From CAZJKE01 sp964555625 (lineage in GTDB: Bacteria > Planctomycetota > Phycisphaerae > Phycisphaerales > SM1A02), in contig CAZKTE010000002.1 in the NCBI GenBank assembly GCA_964555625.1, forward strand, positions 32,148-96,147: 64,000 nt of DNA. Direction: 5' to 3'. Below, piece after piece: positions 29,737-39,463 of this stretch (within the stretch, counting starts at the first letter, position 1; the number at the start of each line of letters is the position of its first letter). The notes under the pieces were generated by a model. The model did no database searches. It saw only the letters and a program-made list of their open reading frames with translations, and was not told the origin of the DNA. The position numbers and the translations under genes were made by a program.

Positions 29737-30291
29737 TCAGGCGTCCTCGTAGTCCTGATCGTCCTGATCCTCGGCGGCCGCTGCAACCGCGATCTTCGCC
29801 GGCTGGATGACCTGATCCTCGAGCCGCCAGCCGCCTTGGAGGACCGACACGACGTGGTTCTCCTCGATCTCGTCGCTGGGCTGCCGCAGCATCGCCTCGT
29901 GCAGCGTCGGGTCAAATGGCTCGCCCGGTTCTGGGGCGATGGCCACCACGCCCAGTTCGGCGAGCCCGCGCAGCAGCTCGTCGCGTGCCATCACGAATCC
30001 CTCGACGACCGCGTCGTCCTCGGCGTGCTCGATGGCCATTGCAAACTGCTCGAGGGCGGGCAGGATCGCCCGTACCACGCCGGCGATGCCGCTGCGATGG
30101 GCGCGTCCCTCGTTCTCAATGGAGCGCCGCTGGAAGTTCTTGAAGTCGGCTAGGGCGCGCAGCCGCGCCTCCTGCGCCGCATCAAGTTCGGCTCGCAGCT
30201 GATCCTCGACGCTGACCTCCTCGACAACCCCCTCGGCTGCCTGGGCCTCAACGTCACCTTCCTGCTCCTGCTTTGGCTTGCTCATCATCAT
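29737..30291 (-). CDS. grpE: Nucleotide exchange factor GrpE
   Basis: 184 residues. An acidic N-terminus and long helix (ELDAAQEARLRALADFKNFQ) are followed by ILPALEQFAMAIEHA and the beta-wing region FDPTLHEAM, with VVSVLQGGWRLEDQVIQPAKI ending the GrpE signature. It dimerises and exchanges ADP on DnaK; dnaK itself is not in this window. The start ATG at 30291 lies 10 nt after GAGG. A TTG at 30300, in the same frame, overlaps the dnaJ stop. Downstream of dnaJ in the chaperone operon. Confidence 0.93.
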   Translation of the reverse strand: MMMSKPKQEQEGDVEAQAAEGVVEEVSVEDQLRAELDAAQEARLRALADFKNFQRRSIENEGRAHRSGIAGVVRAILPALEQFAMAIEHAEDDAVVEGFVMARDELLRGLAELGVVAIAPEPGEPFDPTLHEAMLRQPSDEIEENHVVSVLQGGWRLEDQVIQPAKIAVAAAAEDQDDQDYEDA

Positions 30292-30296
30292 GGCAT

Positions 30297-31451
30297 TCAA
30301 TCCTCGCGTTCGCGTCCGCCGGTCACGACGTCGCGCAACTTGTCCCAGAAGGAGCCGTTGGGCTCGTTGACTGGCACGTCCTCGGTGGCCGCGTACTCCT
30401 TCAGCAGCCGCTGCTGCTCGTCGGCGAGCTTGCGCGGCACGATCAACCTCGCCACGACTACCAAATCGCCGCGACGGCCGCTTCGGAGGCTGGGCAGGCC
30501 CGCCCCGCCGATGCGGAATACCGTGCTGGGCTGCGTGCCCGACGGGATCTCGAGTTCCTTCGTGCCGTCAAGACCATCGACCTCGATCGATGCGCCCATG
30601 GCAAGCTGCGTAAAGGTCACGGCCGCCACAGTAATGAGGTGGTCGCCGTCTCGCTCGAAGCGATCATCGCCGCTGACGCGCACGAGCACGTGCAGGTCGC
30701 CGGGTGTCCCGGACCCATCCGGCGACACCTCCGGGGCAGGCGGTTCGCCCTCGCCGCCGACGCGCACCGCCTGGCCATCGTGGACCCCGGCGGGAATGCG
30801 CACCCGCAGGCTGCGGTGAACCGCCATGCGGCCGCGGCCGCTGCAGTCCTTGCAGTGCTCGCTGATGATCGATCCGCGGCCGCGGCAGGTCGGGCACGTC
30901 GAGACCATGCGAAACATCCCGCCCAGGCCCGCCTGTTGGACCTGGCCATTTCCGTTGCAGGTCGTGCAGCTGGCAGGAACGCTTCCAGGGGCGGCGCCGC
31001 TGCCGCTGCAGCCGCCACAGACATCGAGCCGGTCGAACTCCACGTCGCACTCGGTACCGGTCAACACGTCATGGAGCGTGATCTCGACGTCGGTCTCCAG
31101 GTCGTAGCCGCGACGCTGTCGCGGCTGGCGACTGGCGCGGCCGCCGAAGCCGCCGAGGATGTCGTCGAACATCGAGAAGATGTCCTCGACGTTCATCGAG
31201 CGGAAGTCATGTCCCGGGCGCCCGCGGAGTCCTGCATGCCCATGCGCGTCGTAGACGCGACGGCGCTCGGGATCGCTGAGCACCTCGTAGGCCTCGGCGC
31301 ACTCCTTGAAGCTGCGCTCGGCCTCCTCGTCACCCGGATTGCGATCCGGATGGTACTTCATCGCCAGGCGACGATAGGCGCGCTTGACATCCTCAGCGCT
31401 TGAATCTCGCTGCAACGAGAGCACGTCGTAGTAGTCACGCGTTGCGGTCAT
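30297..31451 (-). CDS. dnaJ: Chaperone DnaJ
   Basis: 384 residues, a full type I DnaJ. The J domain has H-P-D in AMKYHPDRNPGD. The G-rich linker DDILGGFGG follows, then four zinc motifs (CGGCSGSG, CTTCNGNG, CPTCRGRG, CKDCSGRG) and the C-terminal substrate-binding domains. It delivers unfolded clients to DnaK. The ATG at 31451 begins the J domain directly. It is preceded on the same strand by groEL1 with ~60 nt containing a small hairpin. Confidence 0.96.
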   Translation of the reverse strand: MTATRDYYDVLSLQRDSSAEDVKRAYRRLAMKYHPDRNPGDEEAERSFKECAEAYEVLSDPERRRVYDAHGHAGLRGRPGHDFRSMNVEDIFSMFDDILGGFGGRASRQPRQRRGYDLETDVEITLHDVLTGTECDVEFDRLDVCGGCSGSGAAPGSVPASCTTCNGNGQVQQAGLGGMFRMVSTCPTCRGRGSIISEHCKDCSGRGRMAVHRSLRVRIPAGVHDGQAVRVGGEGEPPAPEVSPDGSGTPGDLHVLVRVSGDDRFERDGDHLITVAAVTFTQLAMGASIEVDGLDGTKELEIPSGTQPSTVFRIGGAGLPSLRSGRRGDLVVVARLIVPRKLADEQQRLLKEYAATEDVPVNEPNGSFWDKLRDVVTGGRERED

Positions 31452-31469
31452 CGCACGCCAACGGAAACA

Positions 31470-31488
31470 CCGATCCGGCATGGATCGG
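31470..31488 (-). terminator. Small hairpin between groEL1 and dnaJ
   Basis: On the minus strand CCGATCC-ATGCC-GGATCGG is followed by TGTTTCCGTT. The 7-bp stem with a weak T run may attenuate transcription from the chaperonin genes into dnaJ. Confidence 0.45.
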
Positions 31489-31514
31489 CGCCCCGATGCC
31501 CCTTGAAGCAGCCG

Positions 31515-33128
31515 TCAGTGAACGGCCTGGTCGACCGGATCGTCATCGTCCTTCAACTCGGTCAACACCACATCGGTGGTGAGCATGAGACCCGCCACGG
31601 ACGCGGCGTTCTGGATCGCAGAACGCACGACCATCGCCGGGTCGATGATGCCCGCCGCGGTGAGGTCCTCGTAGGTGTCGGTGGCCGCGTTGTAGCCGTA
31701 GCCACCCTCGCCCTCCTTGATGCGCTCCACCACGACGTCTCCATCGGCACCGCCGTTTGCGGCGATGTGCTTCGCAGGTGCTTCCAATGCAGCGGCGACG
31801 ATGTCGTAGCCGATCTTCTCGTCGCCTCGGGCCCGATCGCGACCCTTGCCCACCGAGGGGATCGCCCGCAGGCAGGCGACGCCGCCACCGGGAACATATC
31901 CGTCCTTGGCCGCGGCACGCGTAGCACTCAGCGCGTCATCGACGCGGTCCTTTCGCTCCTTCATCTCGACCTCGCTGCCGCCGCCGACATGGACGAGTGC
32001 CACGCCACCGGTGAGCTTGGCGAGCCGCTCGGCGAGTTTCTCGCGGTCGTAGTCGCTGGTGGCGCGTTCCATCTGCGCCCGGATCTGGTTGGCGCGGGCC
32101 TTGATGTCCTTGCTGCTGCCGCCACCCTGGATGATTGTCGTCTGGTCCTTGGTGATGACAATCTTCTTGGCGGTGCCCAGCTCGCTGAGCTCGACGTCCT
32201 CGAGGCTTCGGCCGAGGTCCTCGCTGAAGAAGGTGCCCTTGGTGAGCGCGGCGATGTCGCCGAGCATCGCCTTGCGGCGATCCCCGAACCCGGGGGCCTT
32301 GACGGCCACTACGCGAAGCACGCCTCGCAGCCGATTGATCACCAGCGCGGCGAGCGCCTCGTTCTCGACATCCTCGGCCACGATCAGCAGCGGACGGCCC
32401 GACGAGGCGGCCTTGTTGAGCAGTGGGAGCAGGTCGGCGAGGTTCGAGATCTTCTTCTCGTGGAGCAAAATGTCCACATCCTCGACGATGCACTCGGCGG
32501 TCTTGGGATCGGTCATGAAGTACGGGCTGAGGTATCCCTTGTCGAAGGCCATGCCCTCCACGTACTCGAGAGTCGTCTCTGCGGCATTGCCCTCCTCGAT
32601 TTCCACCACGCCGTCGGCGCCGACCTTGTCGATCGCCTCGGCGATCAGATCGCCGATCTCGGTGTCGTTGTTGCTAGAGACAGTCGCGACCTTGAGCAGG
32701 TCGTCACGTCCATCGCAAGAGGCGGCCATGGCGTCGACGGCTTCGCCAGCGGCCTTCGCCGCGGCGGTGATGCCCCGGTGCACGATGACGGGGTTTGCCC
32801 CGGCCGCCACGTGTCGGAGGCCCTCGCTGTAGATGGCGTCTGCCAGCACCGTGGCCGTGGTCGTGCCGTCACCGGCGACGTCCGCGGTCTTCTTGGCGAC
32901 CTGGTGCACCATGCGCGCGGCCATGTTCTCGAACGGATCGGGGAGTTCGACTTCCTTGGCGACACTGATGCCGTCCTTGGTGATCGATGGGCTTCCCCAG
33001 GACTTCTGGAGCACGACGTTGCGACCATTTGGCCCCAGCGTGATCCCCACGGCCTTGGTCATCTTCTCAACGCCGGCGCGAAAGCCATCGCGGGCGGCGG
33101 CATCGAACTTCATCTGCTTGGCGGTCAT
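31515..33128 (-). CDS. groEL: Chaperonin GroEL, paralogue 1 (no GGM tail)
   Basis: 537 residues. Conserved ATPase motifs: GPNGRNVVLQKSWG, the AGDGTTTATVLADAI nucleotide loop, NNDTEIGDLIAEAI, and the catalytic Asp in VDDALSATRAA followed by G-Y-V-P-G-G-G. The C-terminus ends TELKDDDDPVDQAVH with no Gly-Gly-Met repeats, unlike its neighbour. GGM-less GroELs in multi-chaperonin bacteria are often specialised. Third gene of the groEL2-groES-groEL1 cluster, 31 nt after groES; GAGGAAGG precedes the start by about 10 nt. Confidence 0.95.
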   Translation of the reverse strand: MTAKQMKFDAAARDGFRAGVEKMTKAVGITLGPNGRNVVLQKSWGSPSITKDGISVAKEVELPDPFENMAARMVHQVAKKTADVAGDGTTTATVLADAIYSEGLRHVAAGANPVIVHRGITAAAKAAGEAVDAMAASCDGRDDLLKVATVSSNNDTEIGDLIAEAIDKVGADGVVEIEEGNAAETTLEYVEGMAFDKGYLSPYFMTDPKTAECIVEDVDILLHEKKISNLADLLPLLNKAASSGRPLLIVAEDVENEALAALVINRLRGVLRVVAVKAPGFGDRRKAMLGDIAALTKGTFFSEDLGRSLEDVELSELGTAKKIVITKDQTTIIQGGGSSKDIKARANQIRAQMERATSDYDREKLAERLAKLTGGVALVHVGGGSEVEMKERKDRVDDALSATRAAAKDGYVPGGGVACLRAIPSVGKGRDRARGDEKIGYDIVAAALEAPAKHIAANGGADGDVVVERIKEGEGGYGYNAATDTYEDLTAAGIIDPAMVVRSAIQNAASVAGLMLTTDVVLTELKDDDDPVDQAVH

Positions 33129-33159
33129 GTTTCTGGACCTTCCTCTTCGTGCTCGCTGA

Positions 33160-33450
33160 TCAGGCGTCGATCAGGCCAAGCAGTTCGCTCTCGCGGACGA
33201 TCAGGTGTGCATCGCCCTTGATCTCGATCTCAGTTCCGGAATACCTGCCGAAGACGACGGTATCGCCGGCCTTGACGGTCGGCTTGGCACGCTCGCCGTT
33301 CTCGAGCAGCTTGCCCGGTCCCACCGCGACGACCTCGCCGTGCATGGGCTTCTCGGTTGCAGACTCAGGCAAGTAGATGCCTGATGCGGTCTGCGTCTCG
33401 CGGTCCATCGGTCGAACCAGGATCCGGTCTTCCAGGGGCTTCACTGACAT
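33160..33450 (-). CDS. groES: Co-chaperonin GroES
   Basis: 96 residues. V-K-P-L-E-D-R-I-L-V-R-P at the start, the mobile loop around ETQTASGIYLPESA, then VVAVGPGKLLENG and VVFGRYSGTEI. It forms the heptameric lid for GroEL. GGAG precedes the ATG by about 9 nt. It lies between the two groEL genes and is the only groES in the window, so both paralogues may share it. Confidence 0.97.
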   Translation of the reverse strand: MSVKPLEDRILVRPMDRETQTASGIYLPESATEKPMHGEVVAVGPGKLLENGERAKPTVKAGDTVVFGRYSGTEIEIKGDAHLIVRESELLGLIDA

Positions 33451-33506
33451 GTCATTTGCTCCAGTCTCTTCCGTGTGCGTTCGTGTTCGTTCATCGTTGC
33501 TGCGGC

Positions 33507-35210
<1,704 letters not shown>

Positions 35211-35389
35211 GTAGATCTCTCCTGTTCCTGCCCACGCCGGGGCGGTCTTCCCAAAGGGCCGCACATGCAGCCCAGCACCTCATTATCTGCAAGGTTTGCG
35301 CCAGTAGCGAGCGTGGATCATGGTCCCGTGGTGGCCTTGGCGACCGCAACAAGCCCGCCTGGGAGGCAGGGGCCCTGCCATGCTGGCAG

Positions 35390-36292
35390 TCAATCCTCCT
35401 CGATTGGCCGCAGCAGTTCCGCCACTCCCGGCGGTGGAGCCACCAGCGCCTGGCGAATCCACCAGGCATTGCGTACCAGGTACCCCAGGCCCAGGACGAC
35501 CATCGCAAGTGCCACGAATAGCACAATGCGGCCCACCACCTGAAGGCTCTCGGCCCGGGCCACCATGAGCAGGCGGCCGCACGAGGCAGCCGCAAGCGCC
35601 GCAATGAGATCGTTGACACGCTGTCGACTGCCCATGGCCTGGCGAAATGCGCGGCTCCTCTGCCCGAGTCGCGGCACCAGGCGCTTGAGGCCAAGCAACG
35701 CAATGACGATGCCGGCACCAGGCGCCAGGAAGTCGAGGATTGCGGCGCCAATCGGGGGCGTCGCGACGAACTGTGAATGAAATACGGCCAGGCCCGCCAG
35801 CGCAGCGATCCAGATCGCCAGCCCAATGCTCGTGATCCGCACCCCGGCGCGGCAATCGGGAAGCGTGCCCGCCCTGCACATCCGCATCAACGGTAAGAGA
35901 GACACCAGCGCCAAGAGACCGATCGCAGCGGCGCCGATGATCCAGTTGACCGAGTCGAGTCGAGCCCGCATCGGCCCGGGAATTGGCAGTTCCATTGGAG
36001 CGGACGCAACCAGCGGCAGAATCGCGCAGACAAGACTCAGAAACAGGCAGGCGCAAATTGACACAATTGCGTTTCCCGTCGCCACCGGGAAGCAGACCGG
36101 GGGGAGACGGCGGGCAGCCGGATCAACGACCTCGATCACCGTCAGTCGCACAGGTTCGCCGCACTCGGGACAGTCGCCCTCGGCTGCGAGGCCTCGCAGG
36201 TCGTACCCGCAGCGGCCGCAGGGCAGCGAGCGCGCAACTGCCAAGCCTTCAAGATTGGCTGCTATCGGTGACTTCGCTCGCTTCTTCGCCAT
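35390..36292 (-). CDS. Membrane protein with N-terminal planctomycete zinc ribbon
   Basis: 300 residues. Near residues 25-47 is the zinc ribbon CGRCGYDLRGL, then C-P-E-C-G-E-P, a pattern seen in front of many planctomycete membrane proteins. About five to six hydrophobic helices follow (near 72-92, 118-138, 155-175, 185-205, 265-285). A basic RLGQRSRAFRQAMGSRQR segment precedes the last helix pair. No transporter or enzyme signature is visible; function unknown. ATG at 36292 is 33 bp from the moxR start on the other strand and may share a promoter core with it. Confidence 0.7.
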   Translation of the reverse strand: MAKKRAKSPIAANLEGLAVARSLPCGRCGYDLRGLAAEGDCPECGEPVRLTVIEVVDPAARRLPPVCFPVATGNAIVSICACLFLSLVCAILPLVASAPMELPIPGPMRARLDSVNWIIGAAAIGLLALVSLLPLMRMCRAGTLPDCRAGVRITSIGLAIWIAALAGLAVFHSQFVATPPIGAAILDFLAPGAGIVIALLGLKRLVPRLGQRSRAFRQAMGSRQRVNDLIAALAAASCGRLLMVARAESLQVVGRIVLFVALAMVVLGLGYLVRNAWWIRQALVAPPPGVAELLRPIEED

Positions 36293-36305
36293 GGTGTACC
36301 CCGTG

Positions 36306-36313
36306 GCTATACT
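36306..36313. promoter_or_regulatory. Symmetric TATA core between divergent genes
   Basis: GCTATACT reads as TATACT toward moxR (12 nt before its ATG) and as TATAGC toward the zinc-ribbon gene (13 nt before its ATG). A single AT-rich core could serve as -10 for both. Neither gene has a strong Shine-Dalgarno sequence. Confidence 0.45.
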
Positions 36314-36325
36314 CGCCTCAGAGCC

Positions 36326-37267
36326 ATGGACGAGCAACTGGCAACTCGATTGGAGGACCTGAGGGCGAATGTCGCCTCTGTCTACTTGGGAAACACCGTC
36401 GCCGTCGACCGCCTCGTCGCATGCCTGCTGGCCCGCGGGCATGTACTGATCGAGGATGTTCCCGGTGTCGGGAAGACCGTGCTGGCAAATGCGCTGGCCC
36501 GGTCGATCGACTGCTCGTTTGCCCGGATTCAGTGTACGCCGGACCTGCTTCCAAGCGACATCACCGGCGTCAGCGTCTATGAACGCAGTGGTGGAGACTT
36601 CACGTTTCGGCCAGGTCCCATTTTCAACAACATCATCCTCGCAGACGAAATCAACCGCACGACCCCGCGGACGCAGTCTGCGCTGCTCGAGGCGATGGGC
36701 GAGGCGGTCGTCACAACTGACGGCGAATCACGGCCACTGCCACAGCCCTTCATGGTGGTGGCCACGCAGAACCCCTATGAGTTCGAAGGCACATACTTCC
36801 TGCCCGAGAACCAGCTCGACCGCTTCCTCATGCGCATCAACCTCGGGTATCCATCCCCGGATGACGAGGGTCGCGTCATTCGCCAGCAGCCTGCCCGCAC
36901 AAGCCTGCAGTCGCTTGAGCCGGTGATGTCCGCAGACGAGGTCATCGCGATTCAGAACCTCGTCGACGAGGTTCGCATGGACGACTCGCTCATCGACTAC
37001 GTCATCGCCCTGGCAACAGCAACCCGGGCTGCCGAGGACCTCCAAGTCGGCGTCAGTCCGCGCGGCGGGCTCGCCCTTGCCCAGGCCGCGCGCGCCATGG
37101 CCCTGCTCAACGGTCGTGACTACTGCATCCCCGAGGACATCGTGTCTAACGTGCTGCCTGTCAGCGCGCACCGCGTAGTCGGTCGATTGAGCATGCACGA
37201 TGGCGACACGACCTCGACGCGCCGCATCATCCAGCAGGTGCTCGAGACGGTTCCAAGTCCGGCATGA
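36326..37267 (+). CDS. MoxR-family AAA+ ATPase
   Basis: 313 residues. Walker A is GVGKT (Lys50), Walker B I-I-L-A-D-E-I-N-R near residue 108, sensor 1 VVATQNPYEFEGTYFLPE, and the arginine/sensor 2 region G-V-S-P-R-G-G-L-A-L near 245. MoxR ATPases usually act with a von Willebrand A-domain (DUF58) protein and membrane partners to activate client enzymes. Those usual neighbours are absent; the gene is followed convergently by hpt. Near-leaderless start with TATACT 12 nt upstream. Confidence 0.93.
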   Translation: MDEQLATRLEDLRANVASVYLGNTVAVDRLVACLLARGHVLIEDVPGVGKTVLANALARSIDCSFARIQCTPDLLPSDITGVSVYERSGGDFTFRPGPIFNNIILADEINRTTPRTQSALLEAMGEAVVTTDGESRPLPQPFMVVATQNPYEFEGTYFLPENQLDRFLMRINLGYPSPDDEGRVIRQQPARTSLQSLEPVMSADEVIAIQNLVDEVRMDDSLIDYVIALATATRAAEDLQVGVSPRGGLALAQAARAMALLNGRDYCIPEDIVSNVLPVSAHRVVGRLSMHDGDTTSTRRIIQQVLETVPSPA

Positions 37268-37271
37268 GCGT

Positions 37272-37805
37272 TCAGGCCCTCGCCACGGCGATGTCCGGGA
37301 GATTCCGGAAGTACCCGTCGTGGTCGAGGCCGTAACCGACGACGAAGTCGTCGTCGATCTCAAACCCCACGTACTCGCACGGCACGGCCATCGCCGACTC
37401 CAGTCGCTTGCGCAACAGAACGCATGCCCGGACCGACTGGGGATCGAGTTCATCGATGCACTTCCGGATCGCAGTCAGTGTCCGACCTGAGTCGAGGATG
37501 TCGTCGACCAGGAGCACGTGCTTGCCCGCCAGATCCCCAGGAAGAGGTCCAAGTTCTGGGTCACCGGCGCTGACGGTCGCTGTGCCGATGTAACTGCGAG
37601 CCGTGACGAGTTGGATGCGGATCTTCATTGGAAGATGCCGCATCAGGTCTGCCACGAAGATGATGCTGCCCGTCATGACGGCCACCAGAACGATCTGCGT
37701 GGCATCGACCCCGTCGAGGTCTGCCGTGATGGCTGCTCCGAGCTCAGCAACGCGATCGCTGATCTCGTCGCGCGAAATGAGGACTCGCTCGATCTCGTGC
37801 GTCAT
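37272..37805 (-). CDS. hpt: Hypoxanthine phosphoribosyltransferase
   Basis: 177 residues. The PRPP-binding signature VLLVDDILDSGRT is intact, with the flexible-loop S-Y-I-G-T and the purine-contact region V-G-Y-G-L-D near the end. It salvages hypoxanthine and guanine to IMP and GMP. The ATG overlaps the stop of the upstream small gene (ATGA), so the two are coupled. Confidence 0.94.
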   Translation of the reverse strand: MTHEIERVLISRDEISDRVAELGAAITADLDGVDATQIVLVAVMTGSIIFVADLMRHLPMKIRIQLVTARSYIGTATVSAGDPELGPLPGDLAGKHVLLVDDILDSGRTLTAIRKCIDELDPQSVRACVLLRKRLESAMAVPCEYVGFEIDDDFVVGYGLDHDGYFRNLPDIAVARA

Positions 37806-37984
37806 CCGCCTACTCCTCCTTGCAGCCAGTGTATGAACAGCGCCGCAAAGCCAAGCAGCGTTGAAAACGCCACGGCATCCGTCACCGAGATTCTTATGGA
37901 AGCGCAGGCATCTTCCTGCCAGAAGGCAAATCGGCCCAAGGTCCGCAACGTGAACTCAAGTGACCGATCGACAGCGGTTTGCAT
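37802..37984 (-). CDS. Small single-pass membrane protein upstream of hpt
   Basis: 60 residues. A charged N-terminal half (SLEFTLRTLGRFAFWQEDA) precedes one hydrophobic helix (~38-54, VAFSTLLGFAALFIHWL). Its stop overlaps the hpt start as ATGA. ATG at 37984 has AAGGCG about 8 nt upstream. No family is recognised. Real because of coupling and composition, but the function is unknown. Confidence 0.5.
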   Translation of the reverse strand: MQTAVDRSLEFTLRTLGRFAFWQEDACASIRISVTDAVAFSTLLGFAALFIHWLQGGVGG

Positions 37985-37993
37985 AGCTGCGCC

Positions 37994-38022
37994 TTGGGTC
38001 CACTTGACGCCTCTGATAGAAT
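37994..38022 (+). promoter_or_regulatory. folC promoter TTGGGT-17-TAGAAT
   Basis: TTGGGT (37994-37999) and TAGAAT (38017-38022) are exactly 17 nt apart. The ATG of folC is 9 nt after the -10, so the transcript would start at or just before the start codon. Confidence 0.55.
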
Positions 38023-38031
38023 CAGGGGTCC

Positions 38032-39438
38032 ATGACACCCTCTTCCACCAAGCGAGCGGGCAATTCGGGCAGTAAGTCTGCCAAGAGCACGGCCAAGCCG
38101 GCCATCAGGACCTACTCGGCGGCCGTCGCCTTCCTGAAGGAGCAAACGGACTTCGAGCGCATGCGCGTCGTCAAGTACGACGAGGAGTCGTTCCGACTCG
38201 ATCGGATGCAGTCACTGCTTGCCGGGCTGGGCAATCCGCATCAGGCAGTCGACATGATCCACGTGGCCGGCACCGTCGGCAAGGGATCCACGGTGGCGAT
38301 GCTCTCGTCCACTCTGGTGGGCTGTGGCTACACCGTCGGCGCCTACACGTCGCCCCATGTGCAGGACCTGCGCGAACGGATCGCCGTCGATGGCTCGATG
38401 ATCGAAAAGGACGCGTTCGCTTCCCTGATATCAGAGACGGCCGCTGCGGCGAAGCGGAGGCGAATCAAGCCGACGTTCTTCGAATTTCTCACGGCGGCGG
38501 CGTTCAAGCACTTCGCCGACGAAGCCGTCGACCTAGCACTAGTCGAGACGGGACTTGGCGGACGACTGGACTCGACCAACGTCATCACGCCGCTGATGTC
38601 GCTCATCACACGCATTGATCTCGATCACGTACACATTCTTGGTGACAACGTCGAGGCCATCGCGAAAGAGAAGGCGGGCATCTTCAAGCCCGACGTGCCT
38701 GCCATCAGTGTCGAACAGGTCCCGGCCGTCACGGCCACACTTCGCACCGTCGCCGCCGAGCGAGGCACGCCCTTGCAAGTCATCGGCAAGGACATCGAAT
38801 TCTCAACGCGATTCGGCAGCGCCGAAGGTGGGTCGCAGACGCGCATCTGCCTGATCTCCGGATCCTCGAATCACATGCACGTGCCCGTCCCGCTCGATGG
38901 CGAACACCAGGCCTCCAACTGCGCCCTTGCGCTTGCTGCGACGATGCAATTGCAGCAGCTCGGATACGAGTTTGACAATGCGGCGGTCTACAAGAGCCTC
39001 GGGGAAACCACGCTTCCGGGCCGCATGGAACTCGTCTGGAAACAGCCTCGCATCGTCGCTGATGGTGCACACAACCCGGCGTCCCTTCAGGCACTGATCC
39101 GGAGCCTCGGCGCCCATGTCCCCTATGACTCCATGATCTGCATCTTCGGGTGCTGCCAGGACAAGGACGTCGATGAATTGCTCCGCCGCCTGGCCCTGGG
39201 GGCCGACAAGATTATCTTCACCTGCGTCGATGGAAACCCGCGCGGGGCGGACCCGGTCGAGCTTCAGCGGCGATTCGCCGATCTCAGCGGAAAGATGACT
39301 CAGGTGGCCAGGTCGCTGCCTGATGCCCTGGATATAGCGTCCCGCGCAGCGAGCCGTGAGGACCTGATCTGTGTGACCGGCAGCTTCTACCTCGTGGGCG
39401 CCCTCAAGAACCACTTCGCGGACCGCGCGAACGCCTGA
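38032..39438 (+). CDS. folC: Bifunctional folylpolyglutamate/dihydrofolate synthase
   Basis: 468 residues. P-loop HVAGTVGKGST (near residue 80), Y-T-S-P-H-V-Q-D-L-R-E-R-I, F-E-F-L-T-A-A-A-F, LVETGLGGRLDSTNV and HVHILGDNVEAIAKEKAGIF are the Mur-ligase/FolC signatures; GRMELVWKQPRIVADGAHNP follows. It adds glutamate to folates and/or dihydropteroate. The ~25-residue N-terminus is Ser/Lys-rich and may be disordered. Followed 26 nt later by leuS. Confidence 0.94.
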   Translation: MTPSSTKRAGNSGSKSAKSTAKPAIRTYSAAVAFLKEQTDFERMRVVKYDEESFRLDRMQSLLAGLGNPHQAVDMIHVAGTVGKGSTVAMLSSTLVGCGYTVGAYTSPHVQDLRERIAVDGSMIEKDAFASLISETAAAAKRRRIKPTFFEFLTAAAFKHFADEAVDLALVETGLGGRLDSTNVITPLMSLITRIDLDHVHILGDNVEAIAKEKAGIFKPDVPAISVEQVPAVTATLRTVAAERGTPLQVIGKDIEFSTRFGSAEGGSQTRICLISGSSNHMHVPVPLDGEHQASNCALALAATMQLQQLGYEFDNAAVYKSLGETTLPGRMELVWKQPRIVADGAHNPASLQALIRSLGAHVPYDSMICIFGCCQDKDVDELLRRLALGADKIIFTCVDGNPRGADPVELQRRFADLSGKMTQVARSLPDALDIASRAASREDLICVTGSFYLVGALKNHFADRANA

Positions 39439-39463
39439 TCCGGCGCCGATATCCTGCATCACC

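Noticed and set aside
35211..35389. CIRCE operator upstream of groEL2
   Set aside because: No TTAGCACTC-N9-GAGTGCTAA or close variant is present; only a loose GATAAT is seen.
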